NCBI GenBank assembly: GCA_963838885.1
Contig: CAWITB010000027.1
Location: 114,361 to 178,360 of the forward strand
DNA from: JAICMB01 sp963838885
GTDB lineage: Bacteria > Acidobacteriota > Terriglobia > Bryobacterales > Bryobacteraceae
Reading direction: 5' to 3'
Length of the DNA stretch: 64,000 nucleotides
Below the pieces are notes generated by a model. The model made no database searches, was not told the DNA's origin, and worked only from the letters and a program-made list of their open reading frames with translations. This document shows positions 35,101 to 43,339 of the stretch, one piece after another; the stretch's first letter is position 1; each line of letters begins with the position of its first letter. The position numbers were made by a program, and so were the translations under genes.

Positions 35101-35672
35101 GTCCGCACTCCGTGTGCCGCCAGCAGCGCATCGTAGTCGCCCGGCGTATCCACGTCGTGAACGATCCCGGCATCGTCAACGTCGATGAAACGCGTTTCCG
35201 CGCGATGACGCCGCAACACATCGTGCGCTTTGCCGGCAACGGACGCCGCCAGCAACTCCGCAACGATCTCCGCGTTCACGCGCACAGGATGGCCGTTACG
35301 CCCCTTATGTCGCGGTATCACGATCTTCCCCGCGCTCGCCGCGACCGCTTCCACGCTAGACCGCGCCATCGCGGGAAGATCGACGGGAGTAAACAGAACG
35401 GCGTCGCAATCGCCCACGCCGCGCAATCCGCATTGCAGCGAGCTCAACATTCCGCCCTCCGGCTCTGGATTGACAACGAACCGGGCCTGCTTCACGTGAC
35501 CCATCCCGTGGCGCACTACAACCACGATCGGATCGCAGATGTCCGCGAATCGTTCAATCGATCGCTCCAGAAATGTCTTTCCCTCGAATAGCAGCAGCGG
35601 CTTCGATCGTCCCATCCGCGCCGACGCGCCCGCGGCGAGAATAACGGCTGCGGGCGGGCGCGCGCCGTTCAC
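35097..35672 (-). CDS. MocA/MobA-like molybdenum cofactor nucleotidyltransferase
   Basis: A 191-residue NTP-transferase. The nucleotide-binding start AVILAAGASARMGRSKPLLLFEGKTFLE is diagnostic of MobA/MocA; GGMLSSLQCGL and LFTPVDLPAM (metal-binding aspartate) follow, with a DVDTPGDYDAL C-terminus. Together with the adjacent XdhC protein this indicates synthesis of the cytosine dinucleotide (MCD) form of molybdopterin for a xanthine-dehydrogenase/CO-dehydrogenase family enzyme, because MocA rather than MobA is usually found with XdhC. GTG 35672 overlaps the xdhC stop as GTGA. No molybdoenzyme structural gene is in the window. Confidence 0.88.
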   Translation of the reverse strand: MNGARPPAAVILAAGASARMGRSKPLLLFEGKTFLERSIERFADICDPIVVVVRHGMGHVKQARFVVNPEPEGGMLSSLQCGLRGVGDCDAVLFTPVDLPAMARSSVEAVAASAGKIVIPRHKGRNGHPVRVNAEIVAELLAASVAGKAHDVLRRHRAETRFIDVDDAGIVHDVDTPGDYDALLAAHGVRT

Positions 35673-36505
35673 TTCAGCAGCGCTTTCAACGACGCGTGCG
35701 CGAAGACCGACTTCGACAACGCGCGCCAGTCCGACTCCGGATTGCGCCGCGCGGCGATCATTTCCGCGACCACCGATACGGCGATTTCCTCCGGCGTGAT
35801 CGCGCCGATCTCGAAGCCCATGGGCGCAAATACGCGGTCGAAAGCCCCGCGCGCAAAGCCCTCTTTCTCGAGTTCCTTGACCACGCCGATTACTTTCCGC
35901 TTGCTCCCGATCATGGCGATGTACCGCGCCGGAGTGGTAACCGCCCAGCGCAGCACGCGCATGTCGTCGCGATGTCCCCGCGTCACGATAATGAGGTAAC
36001 TCGTATCGCGGATCGTGAGCTTCGGAAAGATTTCCTCGTACTCTTCCGCGAAAATCTCGTCCGCTTCCGGAAAACGGTCGCTATTAGCGAAAGCCGCGCG
36101 GTTGTCCACGATCACCGTCGCAAAGCCCGCCATGTTGGCGACTTTCGACAAGCTCTTCGAGATGTGCCCGGCGCCAAAAATGAACGCTCGCGGCTGCGGC
36201 ACCACCGGCTCGACGAACACGCTCAGTTGTCCTCCGCAGATCAGCCCATTATCGTAAGCTGCGTCCTGGCCCAGGCTGAAATTCATGTTGCGCGGACGCT
36301 CCGTCTCGAGCACTTCGCGCGCCGCGTTCCACACCTCCGCCTCGACGCACCCGCCCCCGATTGTCCCCACCATCGAGCCGTCCTCGCGCACCAGCAGTTT
36401 CGCGCTCTCGTAGCTCGGAATCGACCCGTTCACCTGCACGATGGTCGCCAGCGCGCACTTCTGTCCCACGCGGCGCAAACGGACAATTTCCTCGTAAATA
36501 TCCAT
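35669..36505 (-). CDS. XdhC/CoxI family molybdoenzyme maturation factor
   Basis: A 278-residue XdhC-type protein that binds and sulfurates molybdenum cofactor for insertion into xanthine-dehydrogenase-type enzymes. Visible: ALATIVQVNGSIPSYESAKLLV, GTIGGGCVEAEVWNAA with the conserved cysteine, CGGQLSVFVEP, and a C-terminal Rossmann half (AFIFGAGHISKSLSKVANMAGF, VTRGHRDDMRVL, YIAMIGSKRKV, GAITPEEIAVSVVAEMIAAR). Start ATG 36505. It is coupled to mocA by a 4-base overlap, and with the repaired ctaA frame it begins only four bases after the ctaA stop, so all four genes form one transcript. Confidence 0.92.
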   Translation of the reverse strand: MDIYEEIVRLRRVGQKCALATIVQVNGSIPSYESAKLLVREDGSMVGTIGGGCVEAEVWNAAREVLETERPRNMNFSLGQDAAYDNGLICGGQLSVFVEPVVPQPRAFIFGAGHISKSLSKVANMAGFATVIVDNRAAFANSDRFPEADEIFAEEYEEIFPKLTIRDTSYLIIVTRGHRDDMRVLRWAVTTPARYIAMIGSKRKVIGVVKELEKEGFARGAFDRVFAPMGFEIGAITPEEIAVSVVAEMIAARRNPESDWRALSKSVFAHASLKALLK

Positions 36506-36509
36506 AAAA

Positions 36510-37477
36510 TCAAATTATAGCGAGGCTCTCGCTTCCACCGTGAGCAACGCTTTCGATCGTCAGCAACACTAGAGAGGCCCACACCAGGTCCGCCGTGAAG
36601 AGATGAAAAATCTGCATCCCACGGGCGCCAGCAGCGCCAGGTTCATGGCGCCCACGGCAAGCTGAGCCAACGTCACCACTATCGCTGCAACCGCGATCCG
36701 CTGTGTCAACGGCTTCGCGCCCGATCGCAAAACCGCGACGGCCGCAAACAAAATGAAGGCCGCGCCCAGGATCGCAATAGCGGGATGCAAGATCCTCAAC
36801 CGCACGAGAAAACTCGCCGTTACCGACGTATCCTGCCGCATGCCTTCGGCCAGCGAGAGGGAAGGAAACAATGTGTCGCCGAGCGCCGCGATCGTCCCCG
36901 TAACGCTAATTGCCAGCGCCACGGGCAAAGTCGCCGCCACCACTCCCATCCGCCGTCCCGTAGCCACGGTGGCGCCGGCGCGCGAGTACCAGGCGGTCAG
37001 CAGCAGCGCGGCTAATAGAAATTGCGTGTTCACAAGGTGCAGCGAAAGATAAATGGCTCGCCCCACCGAAGCATCCTGCGCCACGTACCGGAACAGCACC
37101 AGCCCCGCGCCCAGCAAGGCCTCGATAAACAACAGCGCCACGGAAACGATCGCCGCGCGCCGCACCCTCCCGCCTCGCGGAAAAGCGCGGAACGCCCAAA
37201 CCGCCATCGCCACCGTGAGGAACACGGCAATCCCGCTCGTCACGCGGTGCGTAAACTCGATGATGGTCTGGATATGCGGCGAGTGCGGGACGACCTCGCC
37301 GTTGCACAGCGGCCAATGGCTGCCGCAGCCCGCTCCCGACCCGCTCGCGCGCACGTACGCGCCCCACAAAATGACAAAAAGATTCCACCCCAGGACGCCC
37401 CACGCATAGCGCGTGAATCCCACCGTGCGGGCGGGCAGTGCATGCTGCCGGGGAACGGCCTCGGTTAGAGGGAGCAC
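36510..37477 (-). CDS. ctaA: COX15/CtaA-type heme A synthase (frameshifted C-terminus)
   Basis: A membrane protein with eight predicted helices that oxidises heme O to heme A for cytochrome c oxidase. Family marks: WGAYVRASGSGAGCGSHWP near the first loop with paired cysteines (C in GCGSHWPLCNG), IEFTHRVTSG with a heme histidine, ALLGAGLVLF, LHLVNTQFLLAALLL with the second histidine, and RLRILHPAIAILGA. The raw frame ends at 36569, but adding one base in the CCC run 36618-36620 restores the typical ending (QIFHLFTADLVWASLVLL) and a stop at 36510. Repaired length is 322 residues from GTG 37477; GTG 37498 is an alternative start. No ctaB, ctaC or oxidase genes are adjacent. Confidence 0.85.
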
Positions 37478-37868
37478 TCTCCATCTATTGTGCGCCACTT
37501 TGCTCGTGCAGACGAACGCTTCAACCAGTCGGCGACTGCCGGACCGCTGATTCGCGCACCAAACGTGGTAAGCCTGAAATTGGAAAAACATTCCTCAACT
37601 TCTGCCACTCTGCAAGAGCTTTGCAGCGGAGAAACGCTCAAGGCTGCGAACGCTCCATTGGGCTTTCATCTGCACCTGACTTTCAGCACGCCAGAGTCAT
37701 TGTTCCCGGCCCGTCGGTTGAAGATGCAAAACTCTTGTGAAACACGAGAAAACTGGCGCACTCCGATTGTTTAGGCTGCGTGACGCCAGTGTCAATTGGC
37801 GATCGATTTGGGGGACTTTTTGACGACGCGGACCTGAAAGCGGGGCTTAATGGTGCTAAGCTTTGGGC
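37478..37868. other. Gene-poor stretch, nothing firmly supported
   Basis: GC content is visibly lower than in the flanking genes. A plus-strand frame (37490-37774, TTG start, ending in NSCETRENWRTPIV) reads without obvious low-complexity bias but shows no family motif and no ribosome-binding site. I do not annotate it as a gene. No tRNA, terminator or repeat is visible. The stretch begins a 1.4-kb island with decayed coding sequence that ends at 38928. Confidence 0.3.
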
Positions 37869-38024
37869 ATGGACCTATTGGCGAAGCTGGGCCTGGCGGT
37901 TGCCATCGTTACATCAATTTTTGTATCGCTGTTCATCGTGCTCTTCGGCGGGCCGAAGCAGCAAGAGCCCTATCTGAAAAGGGTTGCGAAGAAGTACAGC
38001 ATCCCCCCTCTCAATCTCAGATAA
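37869..38024 (+). CDS. Possible 51-residue single-pass membrane protein
   Basis: ATG 37869 to TAA 38022-38024. The sequence has a cytoplasmic start MDLLAKLG, one hydrophobic helix (LAVAIVTSIFVSLFIVLFG, residues 9-27) and a basic, polar tail (PKQQEPYLKRVAKKYSIPP). Composition and topology look like a genuine small membrane protein, but no convincing Shine-Dalgarno precedes it and I do not recognise a family. It is 180 bases upstream of the AbiEii-like pseudogene; whether it belongs to that system is unknown. Confidence 0.4.
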   Translation: MDLLAKLGLAVAIVTSIFVSLFIVLFGGPKQQEPYLKRVAKKYSIPPLNLR

Positions 38025-38203
38025 GATACGGCAACCAAGCGAATTCCTGTCGAGGGTTGGTCTGTTCGCGAAGCCCCTCCATTAGCTCCCAAATTTCCTA
38101 ACTGCCGGACCGCACACCCGGAAGTAACCGTTTTGCTAGACGATAAAGTATGTTTCCGTCTAGCAATAGGCTCGAGCGACGCGAGTTGCAAAAAAGGACC
38201 GAT

Positions 38204-38700
38204 ATGGAACAATGGGCGCTCTCGGTCGACATTGGCTTTCCGCGCGAAATGCGCTATGAATACCCGATCGCGTTCCTCCCCAATCTCGACACTTTGCGCG
38301 TTTCGCAACGCGCCCTTTGGCCGGAACTTGAAGGAACACCGGAGACGTTTACGCTATATGGTGGTACGGCTCTGGCGCTGCGGCTCGGACATCGAGCGTC
38401 GGCGGATTTCGATTTTTTTCGAACGCCTCATTTGATCCCGATCAACTGGCGCAAAGAATTCCCTATCTCAGAGATGCCGAACGCGTGCAGATAGGGCCGG
38501 ACACTTTGACCTGCCGGGTTGATCGCGGCGGCCCAGTGCTGGTGTCGTTCTTTGGCAGGCTGGACCTCGGGCAGGTGGCCGCGCCTGAGCAGGTGTGGAA
38601 TATGCCCCTGCATGTCGCCTCGCTGTTGGATATCGACGGAACCAGGGCACCGGTCGTGCAGAGACGGGCAGAGGTCAAAGACCATCTCGATATGATATGA
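38204..38700 (+). pseudogene. AbiEii-like nucleotidyltransferase, frameshifted and C-terminally decayed
   Basis: ATG 38204 follows AAGGA by five bases. The frame encodes LWPELEGTPETFTLYGGTALALRLGHRASADFDFF, the nucleotidyltransferase core of AbiEii-type toxins (GG...A and DFDFF). After one missing T at 38431-38433 the next frame continues FDPDQLAQRIPYLRDAERV and LTCRVDRGGPVLVSFFGRLDL to LDMI, where it stops at 38700. Up to about 38903 only scattered matches (for example VKILLFFGIGRLSG, resembling the LKALSYF.DGDL end) are seen in shifting frames. Phage-defence or toxin-antitoxin origin is inferred from the family. No AbiEi antitoxin is recognisable upstream. It is probably not functional. Confidence 0.6.
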
Positions 38701-38928
38701 CACGTTTAAGCCGGTGGCGGTACATGTCCGCGAGCGCGGCGCAGAATTTGGCGACGAGCGGATTTTCTCGCGTAAGGGCAGGGGCCCACGTCAAGATTCT
38801 GTTGTTTTTTGGCATAGGACGCTTGTCCGGGCACAAACCGCAAGGTTGCGCGAAGGGCGGTCCGGTGAGCGCTCAGATTTTCAACAGACCCGCTTGTGCC
38901 TGAGGCCTCCGCGCTAAAATTCGGATAC

Positions 38929-39363
38929 ATGCGCCTTTGCGCTCCGTTCATCTTCCTCACGCTCGCGCTCGCCGGTTGCTCCTCATCTCCCCCTTCGAAG
39001 ACGGCTTCGACGCCTTTCCGGCCCTCCCCGCGCGTCTCGCCCAGCTCTAACCCGGTAGCGAAGTACATCGAGCTCACCGGATTCCGCATCACCGAAAAAG
39101 GTCCCGGCAAACTGCAGGTCAGATTCGCGGTCGTGAACCACTCCGACGCCGATATCGGCAATGTCGTCATGATCGTGAATCTCAGGGCCACTACCTCGAA
39201 ACCCGGCGATCCGCCGTTGGCGAGCTTCAATGCGCGCGTCGAGGGGCTCGGCCCCGAAGATCTCAAAGAAGTCTCGGCCGAGGTGCCAACCAAGCTGCGC
39301 GTCTATGAATTGCCAGATTGGCAATTCATTCAGGCGGATTTCCAAATCACCGAACCGAAATGA
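38929..39363 (+). CDS. Outer-membrane or periplasmic lipoprotein of unknown function
   Basis: A 144-residue lipoprotein: MRLCAPFIFLTLALAGCSSS carries a good lipobox (LAGC), followed by a Ser/Pro-rich linker (SPPSKTASTPFRPSPRVSPSS) and a beta-rich domain (VAKYIELTGFRITEKGPGKL, VRFAVVNHSDADIGNVVMIV, PTKLRVYELPDWQF) resembling FxLYD-type or DUF-type single Ig-like folds. Its stop overlaps the start of the metallopeptidase gene by four bases (ATGA), so the two are coupled. Aspartate is not at position +2, which favours outer-membrane sorting; the function is unknown. Confidence 0.8.
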   Translation: MRLCAPFIFLTLALAGCSSSPPSKTASTPFRPSPRVSPSSNPVAKYIELTGFRITEKGPGKLQVRFAVVNHSDADIGNVVMIVNLRATTSKPGDPPLASFNARVEGLGPEDLKEVSAEVPTKLRVYELPDWQFIQADFQITEPK

Positions 39364-41040
39364 CGAGAGCGCTCCTCCGTGTCACGATTGCGACTACCTT
39401 AATTCCCATGCTCGCCACCGCCGCCCATATTCCCGACCTTGCAGAGTTGAAGCAGATGACGGCGCGGTTCGCGCCTACGGATCTGCGCGTGGACACGTCC
39501 GCGCTGTCGCCCGCGGATCAAAAAGCGCTCGCCAAGCTGATCGGCGCCGCGCGCATTATCGACGCTATTTTCATGGAGCAGCTCTGGAGCGGCGATGCCG
39601 CGCTATACAACCAGTTGAAACGCGATACCACGCCTTTGGGAAAAGCCCGGCTGCATTATTTCTGGATCAACAAAGGTCCTTGGTCCGACCTCGATGGCCA
39701 CACCGTTTTTATACCCGGCGTGCCGGAGCGTAAGCCACTCGGCGCGAACTTTTATCCCGAGGACATGACGCGCGAAGAGTTCGAAGCTTGGCTGCCATCG
39801 CTCTCGAAGGAAGATCGCGATCGCGCCACCGGTTTCTTCACGGTCATTCGCCGCGATACCAACCGCCGCCTCACTATTCATCCCTATAACGTCGAATACC
39901 GCGCCGATCTCGTCCGCGCCGCCCGCGACCTCGAAGACGCCGCCGCGCTGACCGGCAATCGCCACCTTGAAGGATTTCCTCGTGAAGCGAGCCGCCGCTT
40001 TCCTCTCCAACGATTATTACGACAGCGATCTCGCCTGGATGGATCTCGACGCCCCGCTCGACATCACCATCGGCCCGTATGAAACCTATAACGACGAGCT
40101 GTTCGGCTACAAAGCCGCGTTCGAGGCTTACGTAAACGTTCGCGACGAACAGCAGACCGCCAATCTGCGCTTCTTCGCCGATCACCTGCAGGACGTCGAG
40201 AACAATCTCCCGATCGATCCCAAGTATCGCAATCCCAAACTCGGCGGCCAATCGCCGATTCGCGTCGTGAACGAAGTCTTCGCGGCAGGAGACGGCAATC
40301 ACGGCGTCCAAACCGCTGCCTACAACCTTCCCAACGACGAGCGCGTGATCACGCAGAAAGGTAGCAAGCGGGTCATGTTGAAGAATGTCCAGGACGCCAA
40401 ATTCCGAACGACGCTGCTGCCCATTTCAAAGCGTGTTTTGACCCCCGCGGGACAGGCGCAAGTGAGCTTCGACGCGTTCTTCACGCACATCCTGGCCCAT
40501 GAGCTCAGCCATGGCATCGGACCGCACCAGATCCAGGTGAATGGCCGCGCCACCTCGCCGCGCAAGGAGATGAAGGATCTCTATAGCGCCATCGAAGAGG
40601 CCAAAGCCGACGTCACCGGCCTGTTCATGCTCCAGTTCCTGATCGATCGCGCGCTGCTGCCCGACGCGACGTTCAACGAAACGGAGTTGTACACCACCTT
40701 CCTGGCCTCCGCGTTTCGCACCCTTCGCTTCGGAGTGAAGGAGGCGCACGGCAAAGGCATGGCCATGCAGGTGAATTATCTGATGGACAAGGGCGCGTTT
40801 CAGGCCAACCCGGACGGCACGTTCGCCGTCGACATGAGCAAGGTGAAGAGCGCCGTTCGCGACCTCGATCACGACCTGCTCACGCTGGAGGCGACCGGCG
40901 ACTACGCTGGAGCAAAACGCATGCTCGATGGGCTTGGCGTGATCCGCCCGGTTTTGCAGAAAGCCTTAGACGCACTCGGCGGTATTCCGGTCGATATCGA
41001 GCCGGTGTTCGTCACCGCGGACGCCATCTCGGCTCCCTGA
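39360..41040 (+). CDS. M49/dipeptidyl-peptidase III-like zinc metallopeptidase (frameshifted)
   Basis: Signal peptide LLRVTIATTLIPMLATAA from ATG 39360, then a long helical domain (PDLAELKQMTARFAPTDL, WINKGPWSDLDGHTVFIPGV) and a zinc site HILAHELSHGIGPHQI with a glutamate-containing EEAKADVTGLFMLQFL helix downstream; spacing and sequence resemble the M49/Nudix-associated DPP3-like family. The frame changes after one extra C at about 39960: before it ends AAALTGN, after it continues TLKDFLVKRAAAFLSNDYYDSD. Repaired length 559 residues. DPP3 enzymes proper carry HEXXGH, whereas this protein has HEXXH, so substrate and exact family assignment remain open. Confidence 0.72.
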
Positions 41041-41049
41041 GTCGTTTGA

Positions 41050-41766
41050 CTACTTTTTGTGAAAAACCTTCTGCCGAATATCGGGCCAGAATTCCGGCAG
41101 CAAATTGCCCAGCGCCGCGGAAATCAAGCTTGTCTCCACGCGCGCCCCAAACTCCGGCGCATTCACGCTGCGGCTGGGGTAATAGGCGTTCGACAATGCA
41201 ATCCCCATGCTCATGCCGATAATGCCTGAGTAATTGAACGTGTTGCCGCCGGAATCTTTGCGCGTGACGACGATGCGGCTCATCGCGTAGCCAACGCGAT
41301 ACCAGAAGTGATATTCCGGACCGCGCCGGAAGTAGCGTGGGTCTTCGTGCAACACGCTCGCCAGCAAAAAGTCGCCAAAAAAGTTCTGCGTGGCGATGTC
41401 GGCATAGGCGGCGCCAAAACGGTCGGCATAGGCGCCGCCGCCGTTTCCATACTGCGGATCGTCTTTATCGGCTTGCGACAGCCCGGCTCCCATGGCCGCT
41501 CCCGCAAACGTCGCCGGGTCCACCGTCTCGCGCACGAACAGCTTGAATTTTTGCTTCACCGTCAGCGGCCGGTACGGCGCGTTCGGATCGTTGACGGTCT
41601 GATAATTGGGCAGAACGCCCAGGATACGCTCGTTATTGAACTCCGGCTGCGACGGCGCCGGGGCCGTCTGGCTCGACGGAGCGGTCGATTGCCCATATAG
41701 CGCGCAAGCCAATAACATGGCCGGGACGGGCACGCAGAGCGCTTTTCTCCCGCTCAGGAACGGCAT
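41050..41766 (-). CDS. Secreted protein of unknown function
   Basis: A 238-residue exported protein: signal sequence VPVPAMLLACALYGQ, low-complexity Ser/Pro/Gln segment (STAPSSQTAPAPSQ), then NERILGVLPNYQTVNDPNAPYRPLTVKQKFK, VRETVDPATFAGAAMGAGL, LHEDPRYFRRGPEYHFWYRVGYAMSRIVVTRKD and TFNYSGIIGMSMGIALSNAYYPS. These amphipathic Gly/Ala and Tyr-rich stretches suggest an outer-membrane-associated protein. It resembles unnamed acidobacterial proteins. It is convergent with the metallopeptidase gene and ten bases from its end. Confidence 0.72.
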   Translation of the reverse strand: MPFLSGRKALCVPVPAMLLACALYGQSTAPSSQTAPAPSQPEFNNERILGVLPNYQTVNDPNAPYRPLTVKQKFKLFVRETVDPATFAGAAMGAGLSQADKDDPQYGNGGGAYADRFGAAYADIATQNFFGDFLLASVLHEDPRYFRRGPEYHFWYRVGYAMSRIVVTRKDSGGNTFNYSGIIGMSMGIALSNAYYPSRSVNAPEFGARVETSLISAALGNLLPEFWPDIRQKVFHKK

Positions 41767-41843
41767 TCGTGTTGAAGTAATGACGGCAACTCACCCCCTC
41801 CGCGTTACTCAGTGAAATGCCCGTCCACTACAATAAAGGTTCA

Positions 41844-42392
41844 ATGCGGCGTTTCCTGTCGAAGGCGGCTCCACGCTTCGAGCGCGTTCTGCTGGTCGAA
41901 AGCGGATCGCGCGAGCTGTTCGAGCAACTGCTGCCCACGCTCTACAACGCCCATCCGGATATGCGCGCGGACCTGGTGACCTGCTATGCCGGGCTGCCGC
42001 AGGCTTTTCGCGGGGAGCGCGGCCGCTCTTATAGCATCCACGATTACCGCGACCCTTCTGGCCGCAAGCGATTGTGCGCGGAGCTGGCGGCAAACGCGTA
42101 CAACGTCATTGCGATCCTCTGCTCCGCCGAGCCGATCATGACGAAATGGAAATGGATGCTGGCGGCCCGCGTGCCGGCCAAGGTTCTCATCGTGAATGAG
42201 AACGGCGATTATTTCTGGCTCGATCGCGGGCATGCCGGCATCGCCTGTCACTTCATCCTTTTTCGCGCCGGCCTATCAGGCGGCGATGCCGTTAAAACGC
42301 TTGGGCGCGTTGCCGTTTTTCCGTTTGCGCTAGCGTATCTGGTCTTGTTCGCCGCCGCGATCCATGCACGGAGGATACTCAGAACATTATGA
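41844..42392 (+). CDS. Conserved protein of unknown function with C-terminal membrane segment
   Basis: A 182-residue protein from ATG 41844, which has AAAGG five bases upstream (ATG 41817 is a weaker alternative). The fold begins like a glycosyltransferase-B or Rossmann domain (RVLLVESGSRELFEQLLPTLY, VTCYAGLPQAFRGERGR), continues NVIAILCSAEPIMTKWKWMLAARVPAKVLIVNENGDYFW, and ends in a hydrophobic helix (VAVFPFALAYLVLFAAAI). It may be related to polysaccharide-synthesis proteins, but this is weak. The stop overlaps the start of the quinone oxidoreductase (ATGA). Confidence 0.65.
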   Translation: MRRFLSKAAPRFERVLLVESGSRELFEQLLPTLYNAHPDMRADLVTCYAGLPQAFRGERGRSYSIHDYRDPSGRKRLCAELAANAYNVIAILCSAEPIMTKWKWMLAARVPAKVLIVNENGDYFWLDRGHAGIACHFILFRAGLSGGDAVKTLGRVAVFPFALAYLVLFAAAIHARRILRTL

Positions 42393-43339
42393 AGGCCGTA
42401 TATGTTGAGCAAACCGGCGGTCCCGAGGCGCTGAAATACGCGGAGCTCCCAACGCCGCGGCCGGGCCCCGGCCAGGCGCTGGTGAAAATCGCGGCGAGCG
42501 GAGTAAATTTCATCGACATCTATTTCCGCAAGGGTCTTTATAAGGCGGATCCTCCCATCGTACTGGGCAGCGAGGGAGCGGGAACGGTGGAATCCGTCGG
42601 GCCGGACGTGAAGGAAGTTCAACCCGGCGATCGCGTCGCCTATGCGATGGAACGCGGTTCTTACGCCGAATACGCCGCGGTCCCCGCCTGGCGGCTGGTG
42701 AAAATTCCGAGCGGTCTCGATTTCACGACCGCCGCGGCCGCCATGCTTCAGGGCATGACCGCGCATTACCTGACGCACTCGACCTATCCACTGAAAGCCG
42801 GCGACCGCTGCCTGGTTCACGCGGCGGCCGGCGGCGTCGGACTGCTGCTCGTTCAAATGGCCAAGATGCTTGGCGCGCACGTCATCGGTACTGCCGGTAC
42901 GGAGGACAAGGCGCGACTCGCTCGGGAAGCCGGGGCCGACGAAGTAATCGTCTACAGCAAGGAAAACTTCGTCGAGAAAGCCAAGGGCATGCACGTCGTC
43001 TACGATGGCGTCGGCAAAGCCACTTTTATGCCCAGCCTCGATTGTCTGCGTCCGCGCGGCATGATGGCCTCGTTCGGAAATGCCAGCGGCCCCGTACCCG
43101 AAATCGCTCCGCTGATTTTGAGTCAGAAAGGCTCGCTATTCTTGACCCGCCCCACGCTCGTGAACTATGCGGCGGACCGCCAGGAACTCGAATGGCGCGC
43201 CGGCGACGTACTGAACTGGATCGGCGCGGGCAAATTGAAGGTTCACGTTTTTAAAACTTACAAGCTGGCCGAAGCGGCGCAGGCGCAGACGGATCTGGAG
43301 AGCAGAAAGACCACCGGGAAACTGGTGCTCGTTCCGTGA
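42389..43339 (+). CDS. NADPH:quinone oxidoreductase (zinc-free MDR family)
   Basis: A 316-residue cytoplasmic reductase of the quinone-oxidoreductase branch of medium-chain dehydrogenases. N-terminal catalytic half with VKIAASGVNFIDIYFRKGLY, where the usual zinc cysteine is absent; nucleotide motif VHAAAGGVGLLLVQMAKMLGAHVIG; YDGVGKATFMPSLDCLRPRGMM; and the C-terminal KTYKLAEAAQAQTDLESRKTTGKLVL. It uses NADPH to reduce quinones or enones in one- or two-electron steps. Its ends overlap both neighbours by four bases (ATGA, GTGA), so it is translationally coupled in the five-gene operon. Confidence 0.92.
   Translation: MKAVYVEQTGGPEALKYAELPTPRPGPGQALVKIAASGVNFIDIYFRKGLYKADPPIVLGSEGAGTVESVGPDVKEVQPGDRVAYAMERGSYAEYAAVPAWRLVKIPSGLDFTTAAAAMLQGMTAHYLTHSTYPLKAGDRCLVHAAAGGVGLLLVQMAKMLGAHVIGTAGTEDKARLAREAGADEVIVYSKENFVEKAKGMHVVYDGVGKATFMPSLDCLRPRGMMASFGNASGPVPEIAPLILSQKGSLFLTRPTLVNYAADRQELEWRAGDVLNWIGAGKLKVHVFKTYKLAEAAQAQTDLESRKTTGKLVLVP

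Noticed and set aside
37490..37774. 94-codon plus-strand frame in the low-GC island
   Set aside because: TTG start, no ribosome site and no recognised family; kept only as a note in the gene-poor stretch.
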